From Anaspis maculata (lineage: Eukaryota; Arthropoda; Insecta; Coleoptera; Scraptiidae), in the NCBI GenBank assembly GCA_949128115.1, contig OX421967.1:6748070-6812069 (forward strand): 64,000 nucleotides of DNA, given 5' to 3'. Position 1 is the stretch's first letter, and each line of letters begins with the position of its first letter. The notes below the pieces were generated by a model, which was not told the DNA's origin, did no database searches, and saw nothing but the letters and a program-made list of their open reading frames with translations. Made by a program: the position numbers and the translations under genes. Positions 1-10,180 of this stretch are shown here, one piece after another.

Positions 1-2200
1 ATGTTGAACGATGTTATTTCACAGTTTCAAAGCTGAAACAAGGCTAGTTGAGCCTACTTTTGTGTTAACGAGCTCCGGGCAGCAGGAAATGACTCAGTAC
101 GGGCCTGAATCATTTGGAGAGATGAAATCCACTCAAGAAAAAACTTTTCAAAGATGAACGAGGCCAATTTCACAGTTGAGAGGCTCAAACATGGCTAGGT
201 GATTTTATTTTGTGTTTACAAGCTTCAAGCAGCATGAAATAGCTCATCTTTGTTCCTTTTCATCAGGAAATTGTGGAAATCACTTGTGAATAGAGCTGTT
301 CAATGATGAACGACGTTATTTCACAGCTTCAAAGGTGAAACAACGCTAGTTGAATTTGATTTTGTGTTAACAAGCTCAGGCAGCATGTAATGGCTTAGTC
401 CTGGCCTGGATCATCTGGGAAGAGAAAAAATCACTTGTGAATAAAACAGTCCAATGATGAACATGGTCAATTTCACAGTTTCAAAGCTGAAAGAAGGCTA
501 GTTGAGTTTGATTTTATGTTTACAAGCTTCAGGCAGTATGAAATAGCTCAGTTTTGTCCTTAATCATTTGGAAAGTGTGGAAATCACTTGTGAATAAAAC
601 TGTTCGATAATGAACGATGATATTTCACAGTTTTGAAGCTGAAACAAAGCTAGTTGAGTTTGATTTTGTGTTTACAAGCTCGGGGCAGCATGAAATAGCT
701 CAGTTTTGTCCTTAAACATTTGGAAAGAGTGGAAATCACTTGTGAATAAAGCTGTTCAATGTTGAACGATGTTATTTCACAGTTTCAAAGCTGAAACAAG
801 GCTAGTTGAGCCTACTTTTGTGTTTACAAGCTCCGGGCAGCAGGAAATGACTCAGTACGGGCCTGAATCATTTGGAAAGATGAAATCCACTCAAGAAAAA
901 ACTTTTCAAAGATGAATGAGGCCAATTTCACAGTTGAGAAGCTGAAAGAAGGCTAGTTGAGTTTGATTTTATGTTTACAAGCTTCGGGCAGTATGAAATA
1001 GCTCAGTTTTGTCCTTAATCATTTGGAAAGTGTGGAAATCACTTGTGAATGAGCCGTTCAATATTGAACGATGATATTTCACAGTTTTAAAGCTGAAACA
1101 AACCTAATTGAGGTTGATTTTGTGTTTACAAGCCCTGGGCAGCATGAAATAGCTCACTTTTGTCCCTAATCATTTGGAAAGTGTGGAAATCACTTGTGAG
1201 TAAAGCTGTTCGATAATGAACGATGATATTTCACAGTTTTAAAGCTGAAACAGAGCTAATTGAGGTTGATTTTGTGTTTACAAGCCCAAGGCAGCATGAA
1301 ATAGCTCAGTTTTGTCCTTGAACATTTGGAAAGTGTGGAAATCACTTGTGAATAAAGCCGTTCAATAATGCACGATGATATTTCACAGTTTTGAAGCTGA
1401 AACAAAGCTAGTTGAGTTTGATTTTGTGTTTACAAGCTTCGGGCAGCATGAAATAGCTCAGTTTTGTCCTTAATCGTTTGGAAAGTGTAGAAATCACTTG
1501 TGATTAAAGCTGTTCAATGTTGAACGATGTTATTTCACAGTTTCAAAGCTGAAACAAGGCTAGTTGAGCCTTCTCTTGTGTTCACGTGCTCCAAGCGGCA
1601 GGAAATGACTCAGTACGGGCCTGAATCATTTGGAAAGATGAAATTCACTCAAGAAAAAAACTTTCCAAAGATGAACGAGGCCTATGTCACAATTGAGAGG
1701 CTGAAACATGGCTAGGTGATTTTATTTTGTGTTTACAAGCTTCAAGCAGCATGAAATAGCTCAATTTTGTTCCTCTTTATCAGGAAATTGTGGAAATCAC
1801 TTGTGAATAGAGCTGTACAATGATGAACGACGTTATTTCACAGCTTCAAAGGTGAATCAAGGCTAGTTGAGTGTGATTTTCTGTTCACAAGTTCGTGAAA
1901 TAGCTCAGTTTTGTCCTTAATCATTGGGAAAAAGTGTGAATTAAGCAATTTAATAATAAAAGAGATTGATATTCACTGTTTCGAAGCTAAAACAACGCTT
2001 GTTGAGCTTGATTTTGTGTTCACAAGCTTCGGGCAGCATGTAATGGCTTAGTCCTGACCTGGATCATCTGAGAAGAGAAAAAATCACTTGTGAATAGAAC
2101 AGTCCAATGATGAACACGGTCAATTTCACAGTTTCAAAGCTGAAAGAAGGCTAGTTGAGTTTGATTTTATGTTTACAAGCTTCAGGCAGTATGAAATAGC
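1..2200 (+). repeat. Diverged left part of the satellite array
   Basis: About 14-15 monomers of mixed subtype lie here with no obvious long repeated order. Neighbouring monomers differ by many substitutions and small indels, for example runs of AAAAAA of different length in the TGACTCA-bearing variants at about 10-200, 765-935 and 1520-1715. Some monomers are shortened: around 1890-1900 the usual GGGCAGCATGAAATAG is cut to GTGAAATAG. No gene is seen. An open frame at 1527-1715 crosses a monomer boundary and is frameshifted in the sister variant at 11-200, so I do not call it a gene. Confidence 0.9.
2193..2200. repeat. Left 8-bp target-site duplication of the hAT-like element
   Basis: GAAATAGC stands directly before the left terminal inverted repeat and recurs exactly at 3113-3120 directly after the right one. 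It is part of the satellite monomer (the TGAAATAGCTCAG stretch). The empty site is therefore known from hundreds of neighbouring monomers that lack the insertion. Confidence 0.95.
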
Positions 2201-2214
2201 CAGGGCCGATTCTG
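2201..2214 (+). repeat. Left terminal inverted repeat
   Basis: CAGGGCCGATTCTG is the perfect inverse of the right end over 14 bp. Beyond these bases the two ends stop matching as inverted repeats (left continues AGTGG, right read inward continues GCTCG). Confidence 0.95.
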
Positions 2215-2237
2215 AGTGGTGTGCTAGGAGTGCCCCT

Positions 2238-2251
2238 GCACAAGGGCGGCC
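2238..2251. repeat. Left subterminal GCACAAGGGCGGCC repeat
   Basis: This 14-bp string recurs exactly at 3078-3091 in the same orientation. A shorter GGGCGGC follows at about 2261 and another lies at about 3060. Subterminal repeats of this kind are often transposase binding sites in hAT elements. That role is inference here. Confidence 0.75.
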
Positions 2252-2533
2252 AAAATTCAAGGGCGGCGGAAGGTCGCCCAATTTTTTTAAACGAAAAATT
2301 GAGTGTCGAAAATGAAACTGATTTTATGATTTTCGAGACCTAAGGCGGCCGCCCTGCGTCAACTATTATATGTAGATATTAGACTTCTTCCTCATATAAG
2401 TATCTGAGGAAGGGCAAGAATTCTTATCTCTTGGTTACATTTCGGATAGTCTGTTTGGCTGATGAACTTTGCGCTCTACGCTCTGCGCAGGGTTTATTTG
2501 ACAAATAGCCTATTCAAAACTTTTTGAGTGCAT

Positions 2534-2566
2534 GGAAATACCCTCGGAAATACCCTCGGAAATACC
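2534..2566 (+). repeat. 12-bp minirepeat inside the hAT-like element
   Basis: GGAAATACCCTC occurs twice in direct succession (2534-2545, 2546-2557), followed by a partial third copy GGAAATACC (2558-2566). It is a small internal tandem duplication of the element's filler. Confidence 0.85.
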
Positions 2567-3010
2567 GGCCCTTGGTATAGGTATACCTAGTACCTACTAC
2601 TCACAGACCTAGTACTTACCTTTTATACATCAAATATGTATTTATGTATTTTATGTATGTGTTTATGTATTTTCAAGATTATAGGTATTTTACCAATAAT
2701 TATGACATTTTTCTGGGTTTTGCCTTCTTATCAATAAACAACCACCTATTCAAACAGCTTTTACTGATTCCATTCAACTATAAAATCAATATACCTATAA
2801 ATACTTGGTATAAGTACCTAAAAACTAATCTATAGGGTATGCCAAGGGGTATGTGGGGTTCAAGTGGGGTGGCCATGAAAGCACCTTGATCCTCAGCGCA
2901 AAATAGATTATAATTGTTTTTAATTTTGTTCAAAAAGAGGGGACCTTGGCGATTTTTGGCTCGCAAAAAAAATCACCTGCGGCGCAATTTCTAGGGGACC
3001 CGAACGCCCT

Positions 3011-3042
3011 CACTAGAAAATTGCTGCACTAGAAAATTGCTG
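3011..3042 (+). repeat. Perfect 16-bp tandem duplication inside the hAT-like element
   Basis: CACTAGAAAATTGCTG is present twice with no gap (3011-3026 and 3027-3042), about 70 bp from the right end. It is probably a replication-slippage duplication. Comparison with other copies of the element would show whether it is private to this one. Confidence 0.9.
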
Positions 3043-3077
3043 CGGGGCTACAGCTAATGGGCGGCTAAATATTTTTC

Positions 3078-3091
3078 GCACAAGGGCGGCC
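3078..3091. repeat. Right subterminal GCACAAGGGCGGCC repeat
   Basis: It is identical to 2238-2251 in direct orientation and lies 21 bp inside the right end. The left copy is 37 bp inside the left end. Confidence 0.75.
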
Positions 3092-3098
3092 GACGAGC

Positions 3099-3112
3099 CA
3101 GAATCGGCCCTG
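3099..3112 (-). repeat. Right terminal inverted repeat
   Basis: CAGAATCGGCCCTG is the reverse complement of the first 14 bases of the element. Confidence 0.95.
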
Positions 3113-3120
3113 GAAATAGC
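3113..3120. repeat. Right 8-bp target-site duplication of the hAT-like element
   Basis: GAAATAGC repeats 2193-2200 exactly. Satellite sequence (TCAGTTTTGTCC) resumes in register at 3121. Confidence 0.95.
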
Positions 3121-3362
3121 TCAGTTTTGTCCTCAATCATTTGGAAAGTGTGGAAATGATTAGTGAATAAAACTGTTCGATAATGAACGATGATATTTCA
3201 CCGTTTTAAAGCTGAAACAAAGCTAGTTGAGGTTGATTTTGTGTTTACAAGCTCGGGGCAGCATGTAATATCTCAATTTTGTCCTTAAACATTTGGAAAG
3301 TGTGGAAATCCATTGTGAATAAAGCTGTTTAATGCATGATGTACGACGTTATTTCGCTGTTC
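3121..3362 (+). repeat. Satellite monomers between the two insertions
   Basis: The monomer broken by the hAT-like element is completed here, followed by one ordinary monomer and the start of a GCATGATGTACGACG-type monomer. The latter is cut at CGCTGTTC, where the 3363-3615 segment begins. Confidence 0.9.
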
Positions 3363-3404
3363 ATACACCGATATTTATACACCAATGATATTTATATGTA
3401 GTTT

Positions 3405-3467
3405 AATTCTTGAAAGGCGTTTGCGACATTATTTATTGATTGTTCAATTCTTAAAAGGCGTTTGCGA
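3405..3467 (+). repeat. Internal 22-bp direct repeat, 41-bp offset
   Basis: AATTCTTGAAAGGCGTTTGC at 3405-3424 and the same sequence with one change (TTGAAA to TTAAAA) at 3446-3465, each followed by GA. It is a short tandem duplication inside the retroposon-like segment. Confidence 0.85.
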
Positions 3468-3480
3468 GGTAATTATGTTT

Positions 3481-3509
3481 ATTTGCATATAGGGTTAAGT
3501 GGTAGAGCA
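3481..3509 (+). promoter_or_regulatory. Octamer plus tRNA D-arm/A-box-like segment
   Basis: ATTTGCAT at 3481-3488 is a perfect octamer motif. It is followed at 3492-3509 by GGGTTAAGTGGTAGAGCA, close to the tRNA D-arm (compare TAGCTCAGTGGTAGAGC in many tRNAs), which holds the pol III A box. The following bases (GGGGGTGTGATTGTGCACC) do not fold into a clear anticodon arm and there is no convincing B box, so it is not a tRNA gene. Activity is untested inference. Confidence 0.35.
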
Positions 3510-3577
3510 GGGGGTGTGATTGTGCACCAATCTGAACTTTAATTTTCATTTACTATATACTTTAATACAGGAAAATC

Positions 3578-3610
3578 AATAAAGACAGTTTATTATTATT
3601 ATTAGTATTA
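3578..3610 (+). repeat. AATAAA and (TTA)n-like tail
   Basis: AATAAA at 3578-3583 is followed by TTATTATTATTATTAGTATTA at 3589-3609. Simple-sequence tails of this kind end many SINEs and non-LTR elements and support a retroposed origin with a plus-strand orientation. Confidence 0.6.
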
Positions 3611-3615
3611 TCATT

Positions 3616-5775
3616 AAACAAGGCTGGTTGAGTTTTATTTTGTGTTTACAAGCTTCGGGCAGCATGAATAGCTCAGTTTTGTCCTTATTCATTTGGAAAC
3701 CGTAGAAATCACTTGTGAATAAAGCTGTTCAATAATGCACGATGATATTCCACAGTTTTAAAGCTGAAACAAAGCTAATTAAGGTTGATTTTGTGTTTAC
3801 AAGCTTGGGGCAGCATGAAATATCTCAGTTTTGTCCTTAATCATATGGAAAGTGTATAAATCACTTGTGAATGAAGCCGTTCAATAATGCACGATGATAT
3901 TTCACAGTTTCAAAGCTGAAACAGAGCTAGTTGAGTTTGATTTTGTGTTTACAAGCTTCGGGCAGCATGAAATAGCTCAGTTTTGTCCTTAATCATTTGG
4001 GAAATGTGGAAATCACTTGTAAATTAAGCTGCTCAGTGATGAACGATGTTATTTTACAGTTTCAAAGCTGAAACAAGGCTGGTTGAGTTTTATTTTGTGT
4101 TTACAAGCTCCGGGCAGCATGAAATAGCTCAGTTTTGTCCTTAGTCATTTGGAAAGTGTGGAAATTGATTGTGAATAAAGCTGTTTAATGCATGATGAAC
4201 ACGTTATTTCGCTGTTCCTAAGCTAAAACAACGCTAGTTGAGTTTGATTTTGTGTTTACAAGCTTCGGGCAGCATGTAATAGCTCAGTTTTGTCCTTAAT
4301 CATTTGGGAAATGTGGAAATCACTTGTAAATTGAGCTGCTCAATGATGAACGATGTTATTTTACAGTTTCAAAGCTGAAACATGGCTGGTTGAATTTTAT
4401 TTTGAGTTTACAAGCTTCGGGCAGCATGAATTAGCTCAGTTTTGTCCTTAATCATTTGGAAAGTGTGGAAATCGATTGTGAATCGATGATGAACGACGTT
4501 TTCTTGCTGTTCCAAACCTAAAACAACGCTAGTTGAGTTTGATTTGGTGTTTACAAGCTTCGGGCAGCATGAATGGCTTAGTCCTGGCCTGGATCATCTG
4601 AGTAGAGAAAAAATCACTTGTGATGAAAACAGTTCAATGATGAACATGGTCAATTTCACAGTTGAGAGGCTGAAACATGGCTAGGTGATTTTATTTTGTG
4701 TTTACAAGCTACAAGCAGCATGAATTAGCTCAACTTTGTTCCTCTTCAATTGGAAACTGTGGAAATCACTTGTGAATATAGCTGTTCAATGATGAACGAC
4801 GTTATCTCACAGTTTCAAAGGTGAAACAAGGCTAGTTGAGTGTGATTTTGTGTTCACAAGCTCTGGGCAGCATGAAATAGCTTAGTTTTGTCCTTAATCA
4901 TTCGGAAAATGTGTGAATGAAGCAGATCAATGATGAATGAGATTAATTTCACTGTTTCAAAGCTGAAACATGGCTTGTTGAGCCTGGTTTAGTGTTTGCA
5001 AGCTCCGGGCAGTATGAAATAGCTTAGTTTTGTCCTTAATCATTTGGAAAGTGTGGAAATCACTTGTGAATAAAGCCGTTCAATAATGCACGATAATATT
5101 TCACAGTTTTAAAGCTGAAACAAAGCTAGTTGAGTGTGATTTTGTGTTTACAAGCTTCGTGCGGCATGGAATAGCTCAGTTTTGTCCTAAATCATTTGGA
5201 AAAAGTGTGAATAAAGCAATTCAATGATGAAAGAGATTATTTTCACAGTTTCAAAGCTGAAACATGACTAGTTGAGCCTAGTTTAGTGTTTACAAGCTCC
5301 GGGCAGCATGAAATAGCTCAGTTTTGTCCTTAATCATTTGGAAAGTGTAGAAATTGATTGTGAATAAAGCTGTTGATTGCATGATGTACACGTTATTTCG
5401 CTGTTCCAAACCTATAACAACGCTAGTTGAGTTTGATTTGGTGTTACCAAGCTTCGGGCAGCATGAAATGGCTCAGTTTTGTCCTTAATCATTTGGAAAG
5501 TGTGGAAATCACTTGTGAATAAAGCTGTTCAATGATGCACGATGATATTTTACAGTTTTGAAGCTGAAACAAAGCTAGTTGAGTTTGATTTTGTGTTTAC
5601 AAGCTTTGGGCAGCATGAAACAGCTCCGTTTTGTCCTTAATCATTTGGAAAGTTCGGAAATCGATTGTGAATAAAGCTGTTCAATGATGAACGACATTAT
5701 TTCGCTGTTCTAAAACCGAGCCTAAAACAACGCTAGTTGAGTTTGATTTTGTGTTACAAGCTTCGAGCAGCATGA
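3616..5775 (+). repeat. Diverged satellite between the insertions and the super-repeats
   Basis: About 14 monomers of mixed subtype lie here, still without long-range repeated order. Around 5707-5730 one monomer has GTTCTAAAACCGAGCCTAAAAC where its relatives read GTTCCAAACCTAAAAC, a micro-insertion with a duplicated CTAAAAC. A short (about 142-bp class) monomer is seen at about 5170-5310. No gene. Confidence 0.88.
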
Positions 5776-8700
5776 AATGGCCTAGTTCTGGCCTGGGTCA
5801 TCTGAGAAGAAGGAAAATCACTTGTGAATGAAAAAGTCCAATGATGAACAAGGGCAATTTCACAGTTTCAAAGCTGAAAGAAGGCTAGTTGAGTTTGATT
5901 TTGTGTTTACAAGCTTCAGACAGCATGAAATAGCCCAGTTTTGTCCTTAATCATTGGGAAAAAGTGTGGATAAAGCAAATCAATGATGAATGAGATTAAT
6001 TTCACTGTTTCGAAGCTGAATCATGGCTTGTTGAGCTTGGTTTAGTGTTTACAAGCTCCGGGCAGCATGAAATAGCTTAGTTTTGTCCTTAATCATTTGG
6101 AAAGTGTGAACATCGATTGTGAATAAAGCTGTTCAATAATGCACGATGATATTTCACAGTTTTAGAGCTGAAACAGAGCTAGTTGAGTTTGATTTTGTGT
6201 TTACAAGCTCCGGGCAGCATGAAATAGCTCAGTTTTGTCCCTAATCATCTGGAAAGCGTGGAAATCACTTGTGATAAAAGCTGTTCAATGTTGAACGATG
6301 TTATTTCACAGTTTCAAAACTGAAACAAGGCTAGTTGAGCCTACTTTTGTGTTAACGAGCTCCGGGCAGCAGGAAAAAACTCAGTACGGGCCTGAATCAT
6401 TTGGGAAGATGAAATTCACTCAGGAAAAAAACTTTTCAAAGATGAACGAGGCCAATTTCACAGTTGAGAGGCTGAAACATGGCTAGGTGATTTTATTTTG
6501 TGTTTACAAGCTTCAAGCAGCATGAAATAGCTCATCTTTGTTCCTCTTCATCAGGAAATTGTGGGAATCACTTGTGAATAGAGCTGTTCAATGATGAACG
6601 ACGTTATTTCACAGCTTCAAAGGTGAAACAACGCTAGTTGAGTTTGATTTTATGTTTACAAGCTTCAGGCAGTATGAAATAGCTCAGTTTTGTCCTTAAT
6701 CATTTGGAAAGTGTGGAAATCACTTGTGAATAAAACTGTTCGATAATGAACGATGATATTTCACAGTTTTAAAGCTGAAACAAAGCTAGTTGAGTTTGAT
6801 TTTGTGTTTACAAGCTCGGGGCAGCATGAAATAGCTCAGTTTTGTCCTTAATCATTTGGAAAGTGTAGAAATTGATTGTGAATAAAGCTGTTGATTGCAT
6901 GATGTACACGTTATTTCGCTGTTCCAAACCTAAAACAACGCTAGTTGAGTTTGATTTGGTGTTACCAAGCTTCGGGCAGCATGAAATGGCTCCGTTTTGT
7001 CCTTAATCATTTGGAAAGTGTGGAAATCACTTGTGAATAAAGCTGTTCAATAATGCACGATGATATTTCACAGTTTTAAAGCTGAAACAAAGCTAGTTGA
7101 GTTTGATTTTTTGTTTACAAGCTTCGGGCAGCATGAAATAGCTCGGTTTTGTCCCTAATCATTGGGAAAAAGTGTGAATAAAGCAATTCAATGATGAAAG
7201 AGATTATTTCCACAGTTTTAAAGCTGAAACATGGCTAGTTGAGCCTAGTTTAGTGTTTACAAGCTCCGGGCAGCATGAAATAGCTCAGTTTTGTCCTTAA
7301 TCATTTGGAAAGTGTAGAAATTGATTGTGAATAAAGCTGTTGATTGCATGATGTACACGTTATATCGCTGTTCCAAACCTAAAATAACGCTAGTTCAGTT
7401 TGATTTGGTGTTACCAAGCTTCGGGCAGCATGAAATGGCTCAGTTTTGTCCCTAATCATTTGGAAAGTGTGGAAATCACTTGTGATAAAAGCTGTTCAAT
7501 GTTGAACGATGTTATTTCACAGTTTCAAAGCTGAAACAAGGCTAGTTGAGCCTACTTTTGTGTTAACGAGCTCCGGGCAGCAGGAAATGACTCAGTACGG
7601 GCCTGAATCATTTGGGAAGATGAAATTCACTCAGGAAAATAACTTTTTAAAGATGAACGAGGCCAATTTCACAGTTGAGAGGCTGAAACATGGCTAGGTG
7701 ATTTTATTCTGTGTTTACAAGCTTCAAGCAGCATGAAATAGCTCATCTTTGTTCCTCTTCATCAGGAAATTGTGGGAATCACTTGTGAATAGAGCTGTTC
7801 AATGATGAACGACGTTATTTCACAGCTTCAAAGGTGAAACAACGCTAGTTGAGTTTGATTTTATGTTTACAAGCTTCAGGCAGTATGAAATAGCTCAGTT
7901 TTGTCCTTAATCATTTGGAAAGTGTGGAAATCACTTGTGAATAACACTGTTCAATGTTGAACGATGTTATTCCACAGTTTCAAAGCTGAAACCAGGCTAG
8001 TTGAGCCTACTTTTGTGTTTACGAGCTCCGGGCGGCGGGAAATAGCTCAGTTTTGTCCTTGATCCTGGCTTGGATCATCTAAGTAGAGGAAAAATCACTT
8101 GTGAATAAAACAGCCCAATGATGAACATGGTCAATTTCACAGTTTCAAAGCTGAAAGAAGGCTAGTTGAGTTTGATTTTATGTTTACAAGCTTCGGGCAG
8201 CATAAAATAGCTCAGTTTTGTCCTTAATCATTGGGAAAAAGTGTGAATGGAGCAATTCAATGATGAAAGAGATTATTTTCACAGTTTCAAAGCTGAAACA
8301 TGGCTAGTTGAGCCTAGTTTAGTGTTTACAAGCTCCGGGCAGCATGAAATAGCTCAGTTTTGTCCTTAATCATTTGGAAAGTGTGGAAATCACTTGTGAA
8401 TAAAGCTGCTCAATAATGCACGATGATATTTCACGTTTTTAAGCTGAAACAAAGCTAGTTGAGTTTGATTGTGTGTTTACAGGCTTCGGGCAGCATGAAA
8501 TAGCTCAGTTTTGTCCCTCATCATCTGGAAAGTGTAGAAATCACTTGTGAATGAAGCTGTTCAATGATGAACGATGTTATTTTACAGTTTCATAGCTGAA
8601 ACAAGGCTGGTTGAGTTTGATTTTGTGTTTACAAGCTTCGGGCAGCATGAAATAGCTCAGTTTTGTTCCCTAATCATTTGGAAAGTGTAGAAAATCACTT

Positions 8701-10180
8701 GTGAATGAAGCTGTTCAATAATGCACGATAATATTTCACAGTTTTAAAGTTGAAACAAAGCTAGTTGAGTGTGATTTTGTGTTTACAAGCTTCGGGCAGC
8801 AAGAATGGCTTAGTCCTGGCCTGGATCATCTGAGTAGAGAAATAATCACTTGTGAATAAAACAGTCCAATGATGAACATGGTCAATTTCACAGTTTCAAA
8901 GCTGAAAGAAGGCTAGTTGAGTTTGCTTTTATGTTTACAAGCTTCGGGCAGTATGAAATAGCTCAGTTTTGTCCTTAATCATTTGGAAAGTGTGGAAATC
9001 GATTGTGAATAAAGCTGTTTAATGCATGATGTACGACGTTATTTTGCTGTTCCAAAGCTAAAACAACGCTAGTTGAGTTTGATTTTGTGTTAACAAGCTT
9101 CGGGCAGCATGGATGGCTTAGTTCTGGCTTGGATCATCTGAGTAGAGAAAAAATCACTTGTGAATGAAACAGTTCAATGATGAACATGGTCAATTTCACA
9201 GTTGGGAGGCTGAAACATGGCTAGGTGATTTTATTTTGTGTTTACAAGCTTCAAGCAGCATGAAATAGCTCAACTTTGTTCCTCTTCAATTGGAAACTGT
9301 GGAAATCCCTTGTGAATATAGCTGTTCAATGATGAACGACGTTATTTCACAGTTTCAAAGGTGAAACATGGCTAGTTGAGTGTGATTTTGTGTTCACAAG
9401 CTCTGGGCAGCATGAAATAGCTCAGTTTTGTCCCTAATCATCTGGAAAGAGTGGAAATCACTTGTGATAAAAGCTGTTCAATGTTGAACGATGTTATTTC
9501 ACAGTTTCAAAGCTGAAACAAGGCTAGTTGAGCCTACTTTTGTGTAAACGAGCTCCGGGCAGCAGGAAATGACTCAGTACGGGCCTGAATCATTTGGGAA
9601 GATGAAATTCACTCAGGAAAATAACTTTTTAAAGATGAACGAGGCCAATTTCACAGTTGAGAGGCTGAAACATGACTAGGTGATTTTATTTTGTGTTTAC
9701 AAGCTTCAAGCAGCATGGAATAGCTCATCTTTGTTCCTCTTCATCAGGAAATTGTGGGAATCACTTGTGAATAGAGCTGTTCAATGATGAACGACGTTAT
9801 TTCACAGCTTCAAAGGTGAAACAACGCTAGTTGAGTTTGATTTTATGTTTACATGCTCCAGGCAGTATGAAATAGCTCAGTTTTGTCCTTAATCATTTGG
9901 AAAGTGTGGAAATCACTTGTGAATAAAGCTGCTCAATCATGCACGATGATATTTCACAGTTTTTAAGCTGAAACAAAGCTAGTTGAGTTTGATTTTATGT
10001 TTACAAGCTTCGGGCAGCATGAAATAGCTCAGTTTTGTCCCTAATCATTGGGAAAAAGTGTGAATAAAGCAATTCAATGATGAAAGAGATTATTTCCACA
10101 GTTTCAAAGCTGAAACATGGCTAGTTGAGCCCAGTTTAGTGTTTACAAGCTCCGGGCAGCATGAAATAGCTCAGTTTTGT

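Larger units (their letters stand above)
2201..3112. mobile_element. Non-autonomous hAT-like DNA transposon (912 bp)
   Basis: The element interrupts a satellite monomer. It begins CAGGGCCGATTCTG and ends with the exact reverse complement CAGAATCGGCCCTG, flanked by an 8-bp duplication GAAATAGC. Terminal inverted repeats starting CAGGG with 8-bp target duplications are the mark of the hAT superfamily. A GCACAAGGGCGGCC motif sits near both ends (2238-2251 and 3078-3091) as a direct repeat. The middle is AT-rich with TAGGTATACCTAGTACC-type filler and TATGTATT repeats at about 2635-2675. Two open frames of about 60 codons (2644-2835 forward, 2778-2966 reverse) overlap and show no transposase motif. 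At 912 bp it is too short for a hAT transposase gene, so it must have been moved in trans. Orientation cannot be set without the parent element. Confidence 0.93.
3363..3615 (+). mobile_element. Retroposon-like insertion (SINE- or LINE-tail-like), 253 bp
   Basis: This stretch has no satellite similarity. It starts after CGCTGTTC and ends before AAACAAGGCTGGTTGAG, where satellite sequence resumes. About 10 bp of the monomer (the CAAAGCTGA region) is missing, and I see no clear target duplication. Seen in order: two imperfect ATACACC/ATATTTATA repeats (about 3363-3395), a 22-bp direct repeat, an ATTTGCAT octamer, a D-arm-like GGTTAAGTGGTAGAGCA, AATAAA at 3578-3583 and a TTA-rich tail. The D-arm motif plus a simple-sequence 3' tail suggests a tRNA-derived SINE, or a deleted one. 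A B box (GGTTCGAATCC type) is not evident, so a LINE 3' end or unrelated filler remains possible. No coding potential. Confidence 0.55.

Noticed and set aside
109..152. Half-monomer origin (GTTTCAAAGCTGAAAC region resembling the GTTTACAAGCTTCGGGCAGCATGAAAT region)
   Set aside because: Some shared words exist, but the match needs a gap of about 10 bp and is too weak by eye to claim an ancient internal duplication.
2644..2966. Overlapping forward and reverse open frames inside the hAT-like element as transposase remnants
   Set aside because: They are low-complexity, AT-rich translations with no hAT transposase motif, and the element is far too short to encode one.
3492..3540. A functional tRNA gene
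   Set aside because: Only a D-arm-like string is present. No anticodon arm, T arm or B box can be drawn.
3363..3615. LTR or second DNA transposon
   Set aside because: I see no terminal inverted or long direct repeats at its limits and no clear target duplication.
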